Assembly: GCA_035697245.1 (NCBI GenBank)
Contig: DASSDH010000194.1
Span: 1-40,648, forward strand
Direction: 5' to 3'
From: JACVRX01 sp035697245
Lineage (GTDB): Bacteria > Actinomycetota > Actinomycetes > Jiangellales > Jiangellaceae
DNA length: 40,648 nt
Both the position numbers and the translations under genes were made by a program. This document shows positions 1 through 7,128 of the stretch, one piece after another (positions within the stretch are counted from its first letter, which is position 1; every line of letters starts with the position of its first letter). The notes under the pieces are model-generated. The model did not search any database and was not told the origin of the DNA. It was given only the letters and a program-made list of their open reading frames with translations.

Positions 1-1
1 T

Positions 2-1012
2 GCCGTTCTGTCCGCACTACTCGATCGGCACGATCTACCCGCGGACGCAACGGCGTGGGCGATGGGCGAGATCATGGGCGGCGCGGCCACGCCGGCCCAG
101 ATTGCCGGATTCGTCGTGGCGCTGCGCTCCAAGGGCGAAACGGTCGATGAGGTCGAGGGTCTGGTCCGGGCGATGTACGAGCACGCGACGCCGATCAGCG
201 TTCCAGCGCCCGCAGTGGACGTCGTCGGAACCGGCGGGGATCGTGCCAACACGGTCAACATCTCCACCATGGCAGCCCTCGTGGCGGCCGGTGCCGGTGC
301 CCGAGTCGTCAAACACGGAAACCGGGCCGCATCCTCAGCATGCGGAGCCGCGGACCTGTTGGAGGAGCTGGGAGTCCGGCTGGACCTGCCGGCAACCCGG
401 GTCGAGGAGATCGTCTCCGAGGTCGGCATCACCTTCTGCTTCGCGCCGGTGTTTCACCCAGCGTTGCGGAATGCGGCCGTGGCCCGGCGCGAGCTCGGCG
501 TCCCCACGACGTTCAACTTCCTCGGACCCCTGGCCAACCCGGCGCGGCCGTCCGCGCAGGCGGTCGGGGTGGTCGACGCCCGAATGGCGGGGATCGTGGC
601 CGGCGTCCTGGCCGGCCGCGGGGTGTCCGCCTTGGTGTTCCGCGGTGATGACGGCTTGGACGAGCTGACGACCACCACCACGTCGCGAGTGTGGATGGTT
701 CGCGCTGGCCAGGTTCGCGAGGAACGGCTCGACCCAGCCGACCTCGACCTACCCACGGCACCGCCGGACTCCCTGCGCGGCGGCAACGCGACCCACAACG
801 CCGATGTCACGCGGCGTTTCCTCGAGGGGGAGAAGGGACCCGTGCGTGATGCGGTGCTTCTCAACGCTGCGGCGGCGCTGGTCGCGTACGACGGCGTCGG
901 AGAGTCCCTTGTCAATGAGCTGCGGCCGGCCATCGACCGCGCCGCCGACGCCGTCGACACCGGCGCTGCTGCTGACATCCTCGCCCGCTGGGTGGCCGCC
1001 TGTTCCGGCTGA
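2..1012 (+). CDS. trpD: Anthranilate phosphoribosyltransferase TrpD (5' end outside window)
   Basis: Transfers phosphoribose from PRPP to anthranilate, the second step of tryptophan synthesis, in the cytosol. The frame is open from base 2, so the start lies upstream; 336 residues are visible against a usual 340-350, so only a few are missing. The ATG at 62 is internal, because the preceding codons already encode the conserved helix ending in WAMGEIM. Visible signatures are the PRPP-binding GTGGD near residue 77, the NIST motif just after it, and KHGNRAASS with the following GAADLLEELG segment. Family assignment is very secure. It stands alone: no other trp gene is in view, and the next gene encodes an unrelated small membrane protein. 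Confidence 0.96.
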   Translation, partial: AVLSALLDRHDLPADATAWAMGEIMGGAATPAQIAGFVVALRSKGETVDEVEGLVRAMYEHATPISVPAPAVDVVGTGGDRANTVNISTMAALVAAGAGARVVKHGNRAASSACGAADLLEELGVRLDLPATRVEEIVSEVGITFCFAPVFHPALRNAAVARRELGVPTTFNFLGPLANPARPSAQAVGVVDARMAGIVAGVLAGRGVSALVFRGDDGLDELTTTTTSRVWMVRAGQVREERLDPADLDLPTAPPDSLRGGNATHNADVTRRFLEGEKGPVRDAVLLNAAAALVAYDGVGESLVNELRPAIDRAADAVDTGAAADILARWVAACSG

Positions 1013-1035
1013 CCCGAGCCGGCGACGCCCATTGT

Positions 1036-1087
1036 CGATCTTGAGACAGGTAAGCTGGTCCCCAGCGTCGGACCTGTCGCAAGATCG
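1036..1087 (+). terminator. Nested inverted repeat after trpD
   Basis: Arms 1036-1050 and 1073-1087 pair at 14 of 15 positions. The 22-nt loop holds a second small hairpin (GCTGG at 1054-1058, CCAGC at 1062-1066). It starts 24 nt after the trpD stop and ends 32 nt before the next start. There is no U tract, so it may be a factor-assisted terminator, an mRNA 3'-end stabiliser, or a protein-binding site for the downstream gene. Confidence 0.55.
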
Positions 1088-1119
1088 CGACGGTGCCCCA
1101 TGAGGGAGGACCGGTGGCC

Positions 1120-1443
1120 ATGCTTGCGTTGGTGGAAGCGCTCGTCGTGCTGGCGATCGTGCTGATCACCGCCTCCGTTGCGTACGCCCTCATCCGTGCC
1201 GGCGGAAAGCCGCAAGTAGCAGCGGCCGACAGCACTGCGCGATGGGTTGCCATGCACTACTCGGCGGGGAACGTGACCCGGGTCGTCGTGCGTAGGGTCC
1301 GGGCAGAGGTCGGCGCTGTGCTCGACGAGCAAATCATCGTCGAGATCCCTGATAGCGACTCGGACTTCGATGCGAAGTTCATCGAGGCGATGGCACAAGC
1401 TCGCGCCCGGGCTGCTCTGTTCGAGTCGGAATCCGACGAGTAG
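1120..1443 (+). CDS. Small single-pass membrane protein, unknown function
   Basis: A 107-residue protein I do not recognise. An N-terminal hydrophobic helix (about residues 2-28, rich in L, V, A, I) should anchor it in the membrane. It is followed by a soluble domain of about 75 residues and an acidic C-terminus (ESESDE). The ATG at 1120 is chosen because AGGGAGGA (1103-1110) lies 9 nt upstream; GTG at 1114 or 1093 would give slightly longer products. It lies between trpD and another small membrane protein on the same strand, but the 107-nt gap with a hairpin suggests its own transcript. Confidence 0.75.
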   Translation: MLALVEALVVLAIVLITASVAYALIRAGGKPQVAAADSTARWVAMHYSAGNVTRVVVRRVRAEVGAVLDEQIIVEIPDSDSDFDAKFIEAMAQARARAALFESESDE

Positions 1444-1513
1444 GGCGGACCGATGGGCAGCGGTACGGTAAGGCCACTTCACACGTCAACGGCTCGAGAA
1501 CGGAGTTCTTCTC

Positions 1514-1999
1514 ATGGCGGCTCTCACGGTGTGGCGCTTCGACACCCCGGCTGGCGCAGAGCAGGCTGAGGCGATCCTGCTCCGGATGGCCCGGGAGGGC
1601 GACATCGGAGTCCAGGACGCGGCAACCGTCAGCTGGCCGAGCGGTCAGAAGAAGCCTCATACCCGGCACCTGACCGACCTGACAGGTGTACGCGCCGGCT
1701 GGGGCGCATTTTGGGGATTCCTGTTCGGCTTGCTGTTCTTCGTTCCGCTGCTCGGAGTTGCCGTTGGTGCAGGCGTCGGTGCTTTGGCGGGCCACTTCGC
1801 AGACACCGGCATCGACCGCGACTTCATCGAGGCCGTCCAGAACAAGGTCACGCCGGGCACGTCTGCGCTGTTCTTGCTGTCTGACCACGCCGCGATGGGC
1901 CGAATCAAGCTGGAGTTCATAGGCATGAGTCCCGAGCTGATTTCGACCGACCTCAGCGAGGAGCAGGAGCAACGACTGCGCGAGGCGTTTGCCGAGTAG
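1514..1999 (+). CDS. DUF1269-type membrane protein
   Basis: A 161-residue protein resembling the DUF1269 family, whose function is unknown. An N-terminal soluble part carries the family-like opening about a difference-prone protein (AEQAEAILLRMAREGDIGVQDAATVSW, abbreviated here to its core AEAILLRM). A glycine-rich hydrophobic hairpin spans about residues 62-95 (GWGAFWGFLFGLLFF, then GVAVGAGVGALAGHF). A C-terminal domain includes SALFLLSD and ends in an acidic helix. Glycine-zipper segments of this kind suggest membrane insertion or association. CGGAG about 10 nt before the ATG is a plausible ribosome binding site. The family call rests on overall pattern, not an alignment. Confidence 0.78.
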   Translation: MAALTVWRFDTPAGAEQAEAILLRMAREGDIGVQDAATVSWPSGQKKPHTRHLTDLTGVRAGWGAFWGFLFGLLFFVPLLGVAVGAGVGALAGHFADTGIDRDFIEAVQNKVTPGTSALFLLSDHAAMGRIKLEFIGMSPELISTDLSEEQEQRLREAFAE

Positions 2000-2019
2000 C
2001 GATGTGACGTAGGGACGAT

Positions 2020-2307
2020 TCAGTCCGCTTTCTCGGCACCGAGCGCGAATGCTGCGTCGAGATCGTGCTTGGAGAACGTGCGAAAGGCGATGTGAGTCTC
2101 GGTCCGCAGCACCCCCGGGACCTTGTTGAGGCGGTCGGCGACGACGTCGGCGATCTCCTGATGCTCGCGCACCCGAACCATGGCCACCAGGTCGATCTCG
2201 CCAGTGACCGAATAGACCTCGCTGACCGAGTCCAGACCGGCGATCTGTTCGGCGACCTCGGGGATACGCGCGACGTCAGCCTGTACGAAAACGATCGCGG
2301 TTATCAC
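2020..2307 (-). CDS. Stand-alone Lrp/AsnC ligand-binding (RAM) domain protein
   Basis: A 95-residue protein equal to the C-terminal RAM domain of Lrp/AsnC regulators without the DNA-binding helix-turn-helix. The ferredoxin-like fold is visible as an opening beta strand (ITAIVFVQAD), a helix (IPEVAEQIAGL), then VSEVYSVTGEIDLVAMV and a closing VPGVLRTETHIAF. Such proteins are thought to bind small effectors, often amino acids, and may form mixed oligomers with full Lrp proteins. The GTG at 2307 has GGGAGG just upstream; longer readings would run into the rhomboid gene. It lies 40 nt downstream of that gene on the same strand, so they are probably co-transcribed. Confidence 0.88.
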   Translation of the reverse strand: MITAIVFVQADVARIPEVAEQIAGLDSVSEVYSVTGEIDLVAMVRVREHQEIADVVADRLNKVPGVLRTETHIAFRTFSKHDLDAAFALGAEKAD

Positions 2308-2347
2308 TGGGCCTCCCAGCCGTATGGGCGTTGAGTCGCGGCTGAGA

Positions 2348-3154
2348 CTACCGGGGGCGGTAGGGCACGACGTCGTATGGACTGACCGGCCGCGGCGGCT
2401 CCTTTCCACGGCCGAGTGCGAGACCGAACAGGAAACCGACGGCGAAGCCGGCCACGTGGGACACGTACGCGACGTCGCCGCCGGCGACGCCGGTGCCGAG
2501 GCTGTAGAACGCCTGGATCACGAACCACGAACTGAGCACCACCCACGCTGGGAGAGGCACCGGGATGAACAGCAGGAACGGCACCAGGCTGATCACTCGA
2601 GCCCGTGGATACCACGCCAAGTAGGCGCCGAGGACTCCCGCGATGGCTCCCGAGGCGCCGACGAGCGTCGTCCGGGCGTCGATGTCGGTGAGGGCAAAGG
2701 CATAGGTGGCCGCGATCCCGCACACCAGGAAGAACAGCAAGTACCGGACGTGTCCGAGCCGGTCCTCGACGTTGTTGCCGAAGACGAACAGGAACAGCAT
2801 GTTGCCGAGCAGGTGCGCCCACCCGCCGTGCAGGAACATCGCCGTGACAGCCGAGACGATCGGCAGCTTCTCGTACGCCGGCTCGACCAGTTGGCATGCC
2901 GGCGCGCCGGTCGCGTCGATGACGGCGGGACCGACGACGAGCGGCAGCTGCTCGCCGCTCATCAGCTCGCGGGGAATGGCTGCCCAGCGGTCGAAAAACT
3001 CCTGCACGGAGCACGCAGCCTCGGCGGCGGAGTCGCCGATGCCTCCGATTACCAGCGGGCTGACGAGGAAGGCAACGGCATTGAGCGCGATCAGGGCGCG
3101 CGTGACGTACGGGGTTCGGCTGGTCGGGTTCCGGTCATGGATCGGGATGACCAC
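2348..3154 (-). CDS. Rhomboid family intramembrane serine protease
   Basis: A 268-residue polytopic membrane protein with rhomboid (S54) signatures: HGGWAHLLGNMLFL around residues 109-122, containing the conserved Asn (N118); the nucleophile motif GASG with Ser168; and the catalytic His in SHVAGF (His233). The first membrane segment starts near residue 17, and a loop of about 60 residues with two cysteines (C48, C87) separates it from the core. Rhomboids cleave transmembrane substrates; the substrate here is unknown. The GTG at 3154 is chosen because the upstream nuclease gene ends at 3201 and no other in-frame start lies between. Its ribosome binding site is weak. Likely co-transcribed with the genes on either side. 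Confidence 0.92.
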   Translation of the reverse strand: MVIPIHDRNPTSRTPYVTRALIALNAVAFLVSPLVIGGIGDSAAEAACSVQEFFDRWAAIPRELMSGEQLPLVVGPAVIDATGAPACQLVEPAYEKLPIVSAVTAMFLHGGWAHLLGNMLFLFVFGNNVEDRLGHVRYLLFFLVCGIAATYAFALTDIDARTTLVGASGAIAGVLGAYLAWYPRARVISLVPFLLFIPVPLPAWVVLSSWFVIQAFYSLGTGVAGGDVAYVSHVAGFAVGFLFGLALGRGKEPPRPVSPYDVVPYRPR

Positions 3155-3200
3155 CCAAGGATTATTCCGTGGTCGTTGTCGGCCGAGCAGTGCGGGGAGG

Positions 3201-4949
3201 TCAGCGGGCCGGTCGCAAACCACGCCGGTCGTCGAACGGATGGGCGGCGTGATCGGCGGCATCCGCGGCGGCCACCAGGCCGGCGAGACTGCCTGCGCCA
3301 CCGGTCGGCAGTGCCCAGACTCCGTCGACCTCGACCAGCCGGGTGCCGGGAATCTCCAGCCAGCGCAGAATGCATTCGGTCTCTTCGACCGTCGCAGCCG
3401 GCAGCGGCGGAGGCGCCGCGACGACGGTCTCGGCGGTGGCCACCAATGCCGCGAGGGCCGGCCCAGGGTGTGCTCCCGGCGGCGTGGTCGCCGCGCCTGC
3501 GAGCCGCCCGAACCGGGCGACGTGCAGCTCCCAGCCGCCGGAGTCGAGCCGCCGTGCCGCGACGAGATGGGGGACCGCCGCGAGCGCGCCGATGCGCTGG
3601 GAGCGCGCTGCCGTGCGAACGAAAACAGCCATTCGGTCGCGATGGACCGCCGCCTCCTCGTAGCGGTGGTGGCCGGCGAGGCGCTCGATCCGGGCTTGCA
3701 GCCGGTCGACGAGCCGGCGGGAATCGGCAGTGAACGCGACCCGTACCGCCTCGACATGGCGACCGTAGTCGGCCACCGACTCCCGGCCTTCACACGGCGC
3801 CCCACACCGGCCCATCTCCGCGAGCGCGCAGGCATGCTTCAGTTGGACCGGAGAGAGCCGGTCGGTGCACTGGCGGATCGGGACCGCTTCGTGCACGGCC
3901 GTCATGGCCGCCTCGGCCAACCGCCGTGACCCGAATGGACCCAGGTAGGTGCCCTGGTCGGCCTTGACCTCCCGAACCAGGGACAGGCGTGGGAACGGCT
4001 CGACCGTCAGTTTGAGCCAGGTGGCCCGCTCGGGAAAGCGGGACCGACGGTTGTAGCGCGGCTTCCGCTCGGCGATCAGCCGCAGTTCCCGGACCTCGGC
4101 CTCGAGTGGAGTCGCGCAGACGATGCCGGTGACCGATTCGGCGATGGCCACCATCTCGGTCATGCGCCGCCGGGTCTCCGAAGCAGTGAAATACGTGCGG
4201 ACCCTGGTCCGCATGTCCTTGCTCTTGCCGACGTACAACGTCGCGCCCCGGCCGTCCAGGAACACGTACACGCCTGGCGCGTGCGGCAGGCTCTCGGCGA
4301 GAAACCGCTTTCGTCGTTGCGCCGGAGTGACGGTGCTCTGCCACGTGGCCAGCTCCTCGACGGTATGGACGCCGACGTTGCCCAGCCGCTCCAACAGGCC
4401 GTGCATGACGTCGACGGTTGCCCGGGCGTCGTCGAGCGCCCGGTGGGTCGGCATGGTGGAGGCTCGGAACAGCCGGGCGAGGGTCGCCAGCCGGCAGTCG
4501 TGGGCTTCGTCGCGGGCGAGGACCCGGCGCGCCAACCGAGCCGTGTCGAGCACCTGCAGAGTCGGCCAGGCTCGGCCGGTCGAGTCGCAGGCTGCCTTGA
4601 GGAAGCCGACGTCGAACGGAGCGTTGTGGGCCACCAGGACGCTGCCGCGGGCGAACTCGAGGAAAGCCGGCAGCACCGCGTCGACCGGCGGGGCGGAGGC
4701 GACCATCGCGTCGGTGATGCCGGTGAGGACGGCCACGAACGGCGGAATCGACATGGCCGGCCGGACCAGGGTCTGGAACTCGCCCAGTACCTCGCCGCCG
4801 CACACCTTGACCGCGCCGACTTCGGTGATCGCGTTCGCCTCGGGCGACCCACCGGTGGTCTCAAGGTCGACGATGACGAAGGTGGTAGCGATCAGCGGCG
4901 TGCCGAGCTCGTCCAGGGTGCCCTGGACGGCGACCACCGGCATGCCCAT
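3201..4949 (-). CDS. DEDDh exonuclease fused to UvrC/Cho-like GIY-YIG nuclease
   Basis: A 582-residue fusion. The N-terminal domain (about 20-190) is a DnaQ-like 3'-5' exonuclease with ExoI DLET (D28, E30), ExoII HNAPFD and ExoIII HRALDD. The second half matches UvrC/Cho: a GIY-YIG domain (GVYVF, then YVGKSKDMRTRVRTYF and the catalytic-region ELRLIAERKPRYN), a four-cysteine cluster (CTD, then CALAEMGRC, then CGAPC) with spacing like the UvrC Fe-S site, and a UVR-like helix. The UvrC RNase H endonuclease and HhH domains are absent. The layout matches actinobacterial proteins such as M. tuberculosis Rv2191. Its role in DNA repair is inferred. The ATG at 4949 follows TAGCGT by 7 nt (leaderless); a TTG at 5006 is an alternative. 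Confidence 0.92.
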   Translation of the reverse strand: MGMPVVAVQGTLDELGTPLIATTFVIVDLETTGGSPEANAITEVGAVKVCGGEVLGEFQTLVRPAMSIPPFVAVLTGITDAMVASAPPVDAVLPAFLEFARGSVLVAHNAPFDVGFLKAACDSTGRAWPTLQVLDTARLARRVLARDEAHDCRLATLARLFRASTMPTHRALDDARATVDVMHGLLERLGNVGVHTVEELATWQSTVTPAQRRKRFLAESLPHAPGVYVFLDGRGATLYVGKSKDMRTRVRTYFTASETRRRMTEMVAIAESVTGIVCATPLEAEVRELRLIAERKPRYNRRSRFPERATWLKLTVEPFPRLSLVREVKADQGTYLGPFGSRRLAEAAMTAVHEAVPIRQCTDRLSPVQLKHACALAEMGRCGAPCEGRESVADYGRHVEAVRVAFTADSRRLVDRLQARIERLAGHHRYEEAAVHRDRMAVFVRTAARSQRIGALAAVPHLVAARRLDSGGWELHVARFGRLAGAATTPPGAHPGPALAALVATAETVVAAPPPLPAATVEETECILRWLEIPGTRLVEVDGVWALPTGGAGSLAGLVAAADAADHAAHPFDDRRGLRPAR

Positions 4950-4956
4950 GCCGCTG

Positions 4957-4962
4957 ACGCTA
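4957..4962 (-). promoter_or_regulatory. Leaderless -10 element of the DnaQ-UvrC-like gene
   Basis: TAGCGT on the minus strand lies 7 nt before the ATG at 4949, the spacing expected for a leaderless actinobacterial transcript. No clear -35 element is visible. Confidence 0.45.
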
Positions 4963-5065
4963 GGCAGCCCGACCGACAAGCGGCCGACGACGCGCCGCTC
5001 GGCCAACCATCAGCCGGAGCTACTCTCGAGCCGAGCCTGAGCCCAGCAGTCGGTAGGAGATGACC

Positions 5066-5326
5066 GTGGTCGTACCCGCGCTGTCGTCGACGACCCGCTG
5101 GCGGTGTGCGCAATGCGGCAACCTCACCCGGTTTGACGTCGTGCGCTCCACCCGGGTCCGCGAGTTCGTCCACCTCGACCTCGCCGGGGCGCCGCGGGTG
5201 GAGGAAACCGAAGTTCTGGACGAGAAGATCGAGCTGGTCCGGTGCCGCTGGTGCGCCGGGACCGATTCGATCGAGGTAGTACCGCGCCTGGACCGGGCGT
5301 CCGGGCCGGCGGTCGAGGGCACGTGA
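5066..5326 (+). CDS. Small CxxC...CxxC protein, probable zinc ribbon
   Basis: An 86-residue protein with two CxxC knuckles, CAQC near the N-terminus and CRWC about 50 residues later, separated by a stretch with charged beta-strand character. This pattern suggests one structural zinc site. AGGAG (5055-5059) is immediately next to an ATG at 5060 but 6 nt from the GTG at 5066, so I prefer the GTG. Its last codon overlaps the start of the following NYN-domain gene (GTGA at 5323-5326), indicating translational coupling and perhaps a shared role in nucleic-acid metabolism. I do not recognise the family; the function is unknown. Confidence 0.8.
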   Translation: MVVPALSSTTRWRCAQCGNLTRFDVVRSTRVREFVHLDLAGAPRVEETEVLDEKIELVRCRWCAGTDSIEVVPRLDRASGPAVEGT

Positions 5327-6597
5327 ACTCCCTACCGCAACCGGTTCGACAACGGGTGTTGGCGTTGGCGGCCGATGTGCTCGGCGGCTTGGACCCGGAG
5401 CAGATCCCGGCGTCACTTCGACAGGTCGCACGGTTCACCGCGGCCAAGCGGGCCCGGCTCGGCGGCTCAGCCATTGCAACGGCCCTGGACGGCGATCCCG
5501 GCTTCCGGCGACGGGTGCTCGACGCCGCCCGGATGACACATCCGGGTCTGGTCGAGGCGCTGTCTGCCGGACCGCCGCCGCCGGCTGCCGATCCAGCCGA
5601 TGTCGCGGTGGTCGCATACCTGCTGCGCGCCGACGGCTGGGCCGAGATCGTGGCAGCCGCGGCCGCCGAGATCCGTCGGGCGAGCGAGGAAGAGCAGGCC
5701 ACTCGAGCCGACGTCACCACGGTGCGGCTACGCGAGCAGCTCGCGGCGGCTCGCGCGGAAGCTCGAGAGGACCGCGCGCGGTCCAGGGCGGAAAGCGACC
5801 GCCTCAAGGTGGAGAACGCCGCCTTGCGTCGGCAGGCGAACCAGGCGAGAGCCGACGCGGCCCGTGCGGATGAGGCCGGCCAAGCCAAGGCGGCTGCGGC
5901 GGCGCGATCAGTCGAGCTCGCCGAGTCGGCCAGGGCATCCGCCGAAGCCGAAGCCCGGCGGCTGCGTGGACGCCTGGCTGAGGTGGAGGAGGCATTGAGC
6001 AGCAGCCGGCGGGCCGGTCGCGAAGGGCGCTCCCTCGAGACCGCGCGGCTGGGCCTGCTGCTGGACACGCTGGCCGACGCCGCAGCCGGCCTGCGCCGCG
6101 AACTCGCCTTGCCGGTGGCGACCTTCAGGCCGGCGGACACCGTCGACGCCGCGGCTCCGGCTGTGACGTCGGCGCAGAGGCGTCCGGGCGACAGCGCGTC
6201 GCTCGACGACCTGCTCACGCTGCCGCGGTGTCACCTCGTCGTCGACGGATACAACGTGACCAAAGGCGCATGGGCGTCGATGCCGCTCGAGGCGCAGCGC
6301 ACACGCCTGGTCCAGCGGCTCGGCGTCCTGGCCGCGCGGACCGGAGCGGAGGTGACCTGCGTATTCGACGGCGCAGACGTATCGGTGCCTCCACCGGTGA
6401 CGCCGGCGCAGGGTGTTCGGGTGCTGTTCAGTCCGCAGGGACAGAGCGCCGACGAGCTGATCCGGCGGTTGGTCGCGGCGGAACCACCCGGGCGCGCCGT
6501 CATCGTGGTGTCTTCCGACCGAGAGGTCGCCGACGGTGTCCGCAGCAGTGGAGCCTGGGCGGTCGACTCCGATCTCCTGGTGCCCCTTCTGGGCTGA
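5323..6597 (+). CDS. NYN-domain (YacP-like) putative ribonuclease with central coiled coil
   Basis: A 424-residue protein in three parts. An N-terminal helical region (1-115) contains FTAAKRARLGG and a hydrophobic core. A long Ala/Glu/Arg-rich coiled coil runs over about 120-235. A C-terminal NYN/PIN-like domain (about 300-424) opens with HLVVDGYNVTKG and continues with VTCVFDGAD, SADELIRRL and VIVVSSDREV; acidic residues in these motifs form the metal-dependent nuclease centre in related NYN/YacP proteins. An RNA-processing role is likely but unproven. The GTG at 5323 overlaps the previous stop and marks the true start; longer readings overlap that gene out of frame. Confidence 0.9.
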   Translation: MNSLPQPVRQRVLALAADVLGGLDPEQIPASLRQVARFTAAKRARLGGSAIATALDGDPGFRRRVLDAARMTHPGLVEALSAGPPPPAADPADVAVVAYLLRADGWAEIVAAAAAEIRRASEEEQATRADVTTVRLREQLAAARAEAREDRARSRAESDRLKVENAALRRQANQARADAARADEAGQAKAAAAARSVELAESARASAEAEARRLRGRLAEVEEALSSSRRAGREGRSLETARLGLLLDTLADAAAGLRRELALPVATFRPADTVDAAAPAVTSAQRRPGDSASLDDLLTLPRCHLVVDGYNVTKGAWASMPLEAQRTRLVQRLGVLAARTGAEVTCVFDGADVSVPPPVTPAQGVRVLFSPQGQSADELIRRLVAAEPPGRAVIVVSSDREVADGVRSSGAWAVDSDLLVPLLG

Positions 6598-6636
6598 GGG
6601 CTGATTTGTCAGTGCCCAGCCGTAGCGTCGGTCCGG

Positions 6637-6912
6637 GTGATGACATTTCCCGCCGACGAAGGGCTGCCGATGCTCATCGACTGTGACCGCTGCAAGGTTC
6701 GCGGCCATGCCTGCTCAGACTGTGTCGTGTCGGTGCTGCTCGGCGAGCCTCATGTGCGCACAGAGTTCGACGGGGCCGAACAGCAAGCCATCGACGTGCT
6801 GGCCGAAGCCGGCCTGGTGCCGCCACTGCGCCTCATCGTGAACGCGGGAGATGACGACGACACTGGCGAAACACCTCCGCAGAACTTGCCCGGCATCCGA
6901 TCGGCTGGCTAG
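6637..6912 (+). CDS. Small Cys-rich protein (CxxC-x6-CxxC)
   Basis: A 91-residue protein with a compact four-cysteine cluster, CDRCKVRGHACSDC, suited to bind zinc or an Fe-S cluster. It is followed by VSVLLG and a helical, acidic C-terminal half. I recall similar short proteins in other actinomycetes near NlpC/P60 genes, but no function is known. GTG at 6637 lies 8 nt after TAGCGT (6623-6628), compatible with a near-leaderless start; an internal ATG at 6670, preceded by AAGGG, would give an 80-residue protein beginning MLIDCDRC. It precedes the c-di-AMP riboswitch and its hydrolase gene on the same strand. Confidence 0.8.
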   Translation: MMTFPADEGLPMLIDCDRCKVRGHACSDCVVSVLLGEPHVRTEFDGAEQQAIDVLAEAGLVPPLRLIVNAGDDDDTGETPPQNLPGIRSAG

Positions 6913-6926
6913 CCTGCGTCGCGGTG

Positions 6927-6964
6927 CCTGCTTCCCCCTGCCGGCCGAAGGGCCGACGAGCAGG
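6927..6964 (+). terminator. Two-part hairpin before the riboswitch
   Basis: CCTGCT (6927-6932) pairs with AGCAGG (6959-6964), and inside them CGGCC (6942-6946) pairs with GGCCG (6951-6955). It lies 14 nt after the preceding stop and just before the riboswitch. It may end the upstream transcript; there is no U tract. Confidence 0.4.
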
Positions 6965-6965
6965 T

Positions 6966-7112
6966 ACTCCGCCGAGTTCGGGCTTGGTCTGCGTACCTGC
7001 GGATCGGGTCCGGAGCCGGGGACCCAGGTTCTCGGGGTGAATCGGACGCGCCCTGGCGCGCTCGTAGGGTGACTTCCCACCCGAACCCGTCAGCTCACCC
7101 GGTAGGCGGTGC
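6966..7112 (+). ncRNA. ydaO/yuaA-type c-di-AMP riboswitch
   Basis: The segment carries the conserved blocks of the actinobacterial ydaO-class aptamer: GAGCCGGGGACCCAGG near 7012-7027, GGGTGAATC at 7035-7043, CCGAACCCGTCAGCTC at 7081-7096 and ACCCGGTAGGCGG at 7097-7109. CCGCC at 6969-6973 can pair with GGCGG at 7105-7109 to close the fold. It ends about 17 nt before the start of the NlpC/P60 gene. From established knowledge, this class binds cyclic di-AMP and commonly controls cell-wall hydrolase genes in actinobacteria, usually switching expression off. Edges are approximate; recognition is from conserved sequence blocks, not a covariance search. Confidence 0.92.
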
Positions 7113-7128
7113 GGAAGAAAGGAAACCC

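Noticed and set aside
2324..3733. Long plus-strand open frame (469 codons) over the rhomboid and nuclease genes
   Set aside because: Antisense to two well-supported genes; composition is Arg/Gly/Pro-rich as expected of shadow frames in high-GC DNA, with no motif.
4950..5010. Longer start (TTG at 5006) for the DnaQ-UvrC-like nuclease
   Set aside because: No ribosome binding site; the extra 19 residues are Arg-rich and non-conserved, while ATG 4949 has a leaderless -10.
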